DNA of 64,000 nucleotides, taken from the NCBI RefSeq assembly GCF_009729035.1, contig NZ_CP045483.1:1014001-1078000 (forward strand), given 5' to 3'. Shown here in pieces: positions 62,715 to 64,000 of this stretch. The stretch's first letter is position 1, and every line of letters begins with the position of its first letter. A program made the translations under genes and the position numbers. Source of the DNA: Stygiolobus azoricus. GTDB taxonomy: Archaea; Thermoproteota; Thermoprotei_A; Sulfolobales; Sulfolobaceae. Below the pieces are notes generated by a model that made no database searches, was not told the DNA's origin, and saw nothing but the letters and a program-made list of their open reading frames with translations.

Positions 62715-64000
62715 TTATCTCCTTCTTCTTAGCGCTAATACTGCGGCTATTATTACAATAATTATTATGACAACGGCTACTGCTGCTATTGCAAGGGTGT
62801 TAGATGATGAGGTAGTTATTGTTATAGTAGTTGTAGTTGTTGATACAGAAACTGTTGTTGGTACAGAAGTTGTTGATGACGTAGATGTGGTAGTTACTGA
62901 AGTAGTCACAGGCTGGAAGTATCCTGCAGTTATTCCTAACTGGTTTATAGCAGTGCCTCCTATTCCGTAGAAGTATTCTTCCCAGAACCATGAATTAGGA
63001 GGTGGTGCAATTAAGTCATGGGTATTTACGATAACCTGCTGGCTCTCATATACCAGAGGTAATGCAGGTAAGTAGTAGTTCAAAGCATAAGCCATCTCAT
63101 CGTTAGCAGATATAAGTTCTGAGGAAGAGTTCGGAGCTATTGTGGCCTTGTACAAACTAGTGACATTAACTTGAGTTCCGTTAGGTAATTTTACTATTCC
63201 GTCCCACTGAGTTACGTTATAAGGTATTCCGTTTAGATACTGAGTCTCTAAGAACCAGTCTACTGTTCCTGGATAGTAGCCTCCCCATGCTTGCATGACT
63301 AGATCGTACCCTTGACCCGTCTCATAATCTTTCAATAACACACTGCTAACAGTCTGTACATAATAAGACGTTGGTATTCCGAACGAAGTTAGTTCATTCT
63401 CTATTACATTTAACATATTGATCAATCCCGGTCCAGGTGAGAAAGGTACTAATATAGTTAACGTGAATGGCGTTCCGTTAGGAGTATACCATTGCCCGTT
63501 CTTCATAGTGAACCCGACGCTCTCCAGTAACTGTGCTGCTTTCTGCAGGTTAGTATTATATGGATTAAGATTCTCTACTGCAGGAGTTATAAACTGCTTA
63601 TAGTACGTGAAGTTCGGTATTCCGTTAGGTATCGGTACTGGTGAATATTTAGGACCTCCAGCAAGTACTATTGAAGTTCTGTTAAGAACATATGCAATAG
63701 CTTGCCTTACTTGAACCATAGATAACCATGGATTCTTGAAATTGAAATACAAGGCATATCCACCTGGATTAGGAATGTTAATTACTTCATAATAAGACGG
63801 CAAGCTAGATATCAAAGTTGAGGGCAAGGACATGAAAGCACTATACTCTATGGATACTTGACCATTCAAAACTGCAGCCTCTGCTGAGGACACTGAAGAG
63901 AACTGATAGATTACGACTTGGTTGAACTTTATGTTATTCGCAGCGAAGTAGTAGGGGTTCTTGTCAAGTATTATCTCATTAGGGGTGATTTCAGCAACGT
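62715..64000 (-). CDS. ABC-transporter substrate-binding protein (family 5), start outside the window
   Basis: The frame is open from base 64000 to a stop at 62715-62717; the GTG at 63891-63893 is internal, since the frame upstream continues with DKNPYYFAANNIKFNQVV. About 428 residues are visible, including LSMVQVRQAIAYVLNRTSIVL and LQKAAQLLESVGFTMKNGQWYTPNGTPFTL (in separate parts), typical of oligopeptide/oligosaccharide-binding proteins. The end is a Ser/Thr linker of about 35 residues (TTSVTTTSTSSTTSVPTT...), a hydrophobic anchor (IAAVAVVIIIIVIIAAVLAL) and RRRR, the Sulfolobales arrangement for glycosylated surface-anchored binding proteins. ABC permease and ATPase genes would be upstream. 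Confidence 0.85.
   Translation of the reverse strand, partial: VAEITPNEIILDKNPYYFAANNIKFNQVVIYQFSSVSSAEAAVLNGQVSIEYSAFMSLPSTLISSLPSYYEVINIPNPGGYALYFNFKNPWLSMVQVRQAIAYVLNRTSIVLAGGPKYSPVPIPNGIPNFTYYKQFITPAVENLNPYNTNLQKAAQLLESVGFTMKNGQWYTPNGTPFTLTILVPFSPGPGLINMLNVIENELTSFGIPTSYYVQTVSSVLLKDYETGQGYDLVMQAWGGYYPGTVDWFLETQYLNGIPYNVTQWDGIVKLPNGTQVNVTSLYKATIAPNSSSELISANDEMAYALNYYLPALPLVYESQQVIVNTHDLIAPPPNSWFWEEYFYGIGGTAINQLGITAGYFQPVTTSVTTTSTSSTTSVPTTVSVSTTTTTITITTSSSNTLAIAAVAVVIIIIVIIAAVLALRRRR

Noticed and set aside
62767-62970. Plus-strand Val/Thr/Asp-rich frame opposite the substrate-binding protein
   Set aside because: It is the complementary reading of the Thr/Ser linker and membrane anchor repeats of the real minus-strand gene; composition is an artefact.
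63891-63893. GTG at 63891-63893 as the start of the substrate-binding protein
   Set aside because: The frame is open upstream to the window end and encodes a typical binding-protein segment (KNPYYFAANNIKFNQVV).
1-64000. CRISPR arrays, tRNA and rRNA genes
   Set aside because: No regular 24-37-bp repeat with unique spacers and no cloverleaf with T-loop/CCA or conserved rRNA segment was noticed while reading both strands by eye; a covariance-model search would be decisive.

Overview
The window looks like chromosomal DNA of a thermoacidophilic archaeon of the Sulfolobales. Base composition is AT-rich. Many start codons lie 24-30 bp downstream of a TATA-like box with no leader. GTG and TTG starts are common. 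The genes include family members typical of that group: GH116 glycosidases, a Ser/Thr-rich C-terminally anchored substrate-binding protein, an Lrp/AsnC regulator, a siroheme reductase and a circularly permuted ATP-grasp operon. The species is not named because the sequence alone does not settle it.

Layout. 1-4.7 kb: a cut-off hypothetical gene, small proteins, a zinc-finger/SRPBCC-like protein, a TnpB remnant, an MFS transporter and a YkgJ-like cysteine-cluster protein. 4.9-27.3 kb: a dense catabolic region for nitrogen compounds. It holds three APC permeases (one split by a one-base frameshift), three CodA-like amidohydrolases, two hydantoinase/dihydropyrimidinase-like enzymes, a glutamine-synthetase-like ligase next to a FluG-type amidohydrolase, an acetamidase/formamidase, a DUF1177 protein, two FAD-linked oxidases, a Rieske oxygenase, a carbamoylase-type nitrilase, a molybdenum-hydroxylase large subunit and an Lrp/AsnC regulator with a likely operator. 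27.4-31.6 kb: the alpha-E / transglutaminase / ATP-grasp operon, a phosphoesterase and a small unknown. 31.9-36.5 kb: a complete urease operon, ureAB-C-E-F-G-D. 36.5-48.4 kb: a class I glutamine amidotransferase, a sulfite/nitrite reductase, an NCS1 permease, a third FAD oxidase, an M20 peptidase, a saccharopine-dehydrogenase-like protein, a fourth APC permease, a class III aminotransferase and an agmatinase-family ureohydrolase. 48.4-49.5 kb: decayed DNA. 49.5-53.3 kb: cell-surface genes (zinc-ribbon protein, processive glycosyltransferase, large secreted protein). 53.6-56.5 kb: an MFS transporter, an imidazolonepropionase-like amidohydrolase and an aquaporin remnant. 56.6-64 kb: two divergent GH116 glycosidases, an MFS protein and the C-terminal part of an ABC substrate-binding protein, pointing to glycoside use.

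How it fits together (inference). The permeases import amino acids, nucleobases, hydantoins or related amides. Oxidative enzymes (molybdenum hydroxylase, Rieske oxygenase, FAD oxidases) and ring-opening hydrolases break them down. The carbamoylase, amidase and ureohydrolase release ammonia and urea, and the urease hydrolyses the urea. The glutamine-synthetase-like/FluG pair would handle amines as gamma-glutamyl adducts. Individual substrates cannot be read from the sequence.

The points most worth following are: the four permeases sharing nearly identical N- and C-terminal cytosolic tags; the frameshift lying exactly on a phased slippery heptamer; CodA paralogues that lack the usual proton-shuttling glutamate; a split FluG/NodGS pair; a urease whose flap cysteine is valine; a 32-bp divergent leaderless promoter; and a 9-bp inverted repeat around the TATA box of the Lrp-type gene.
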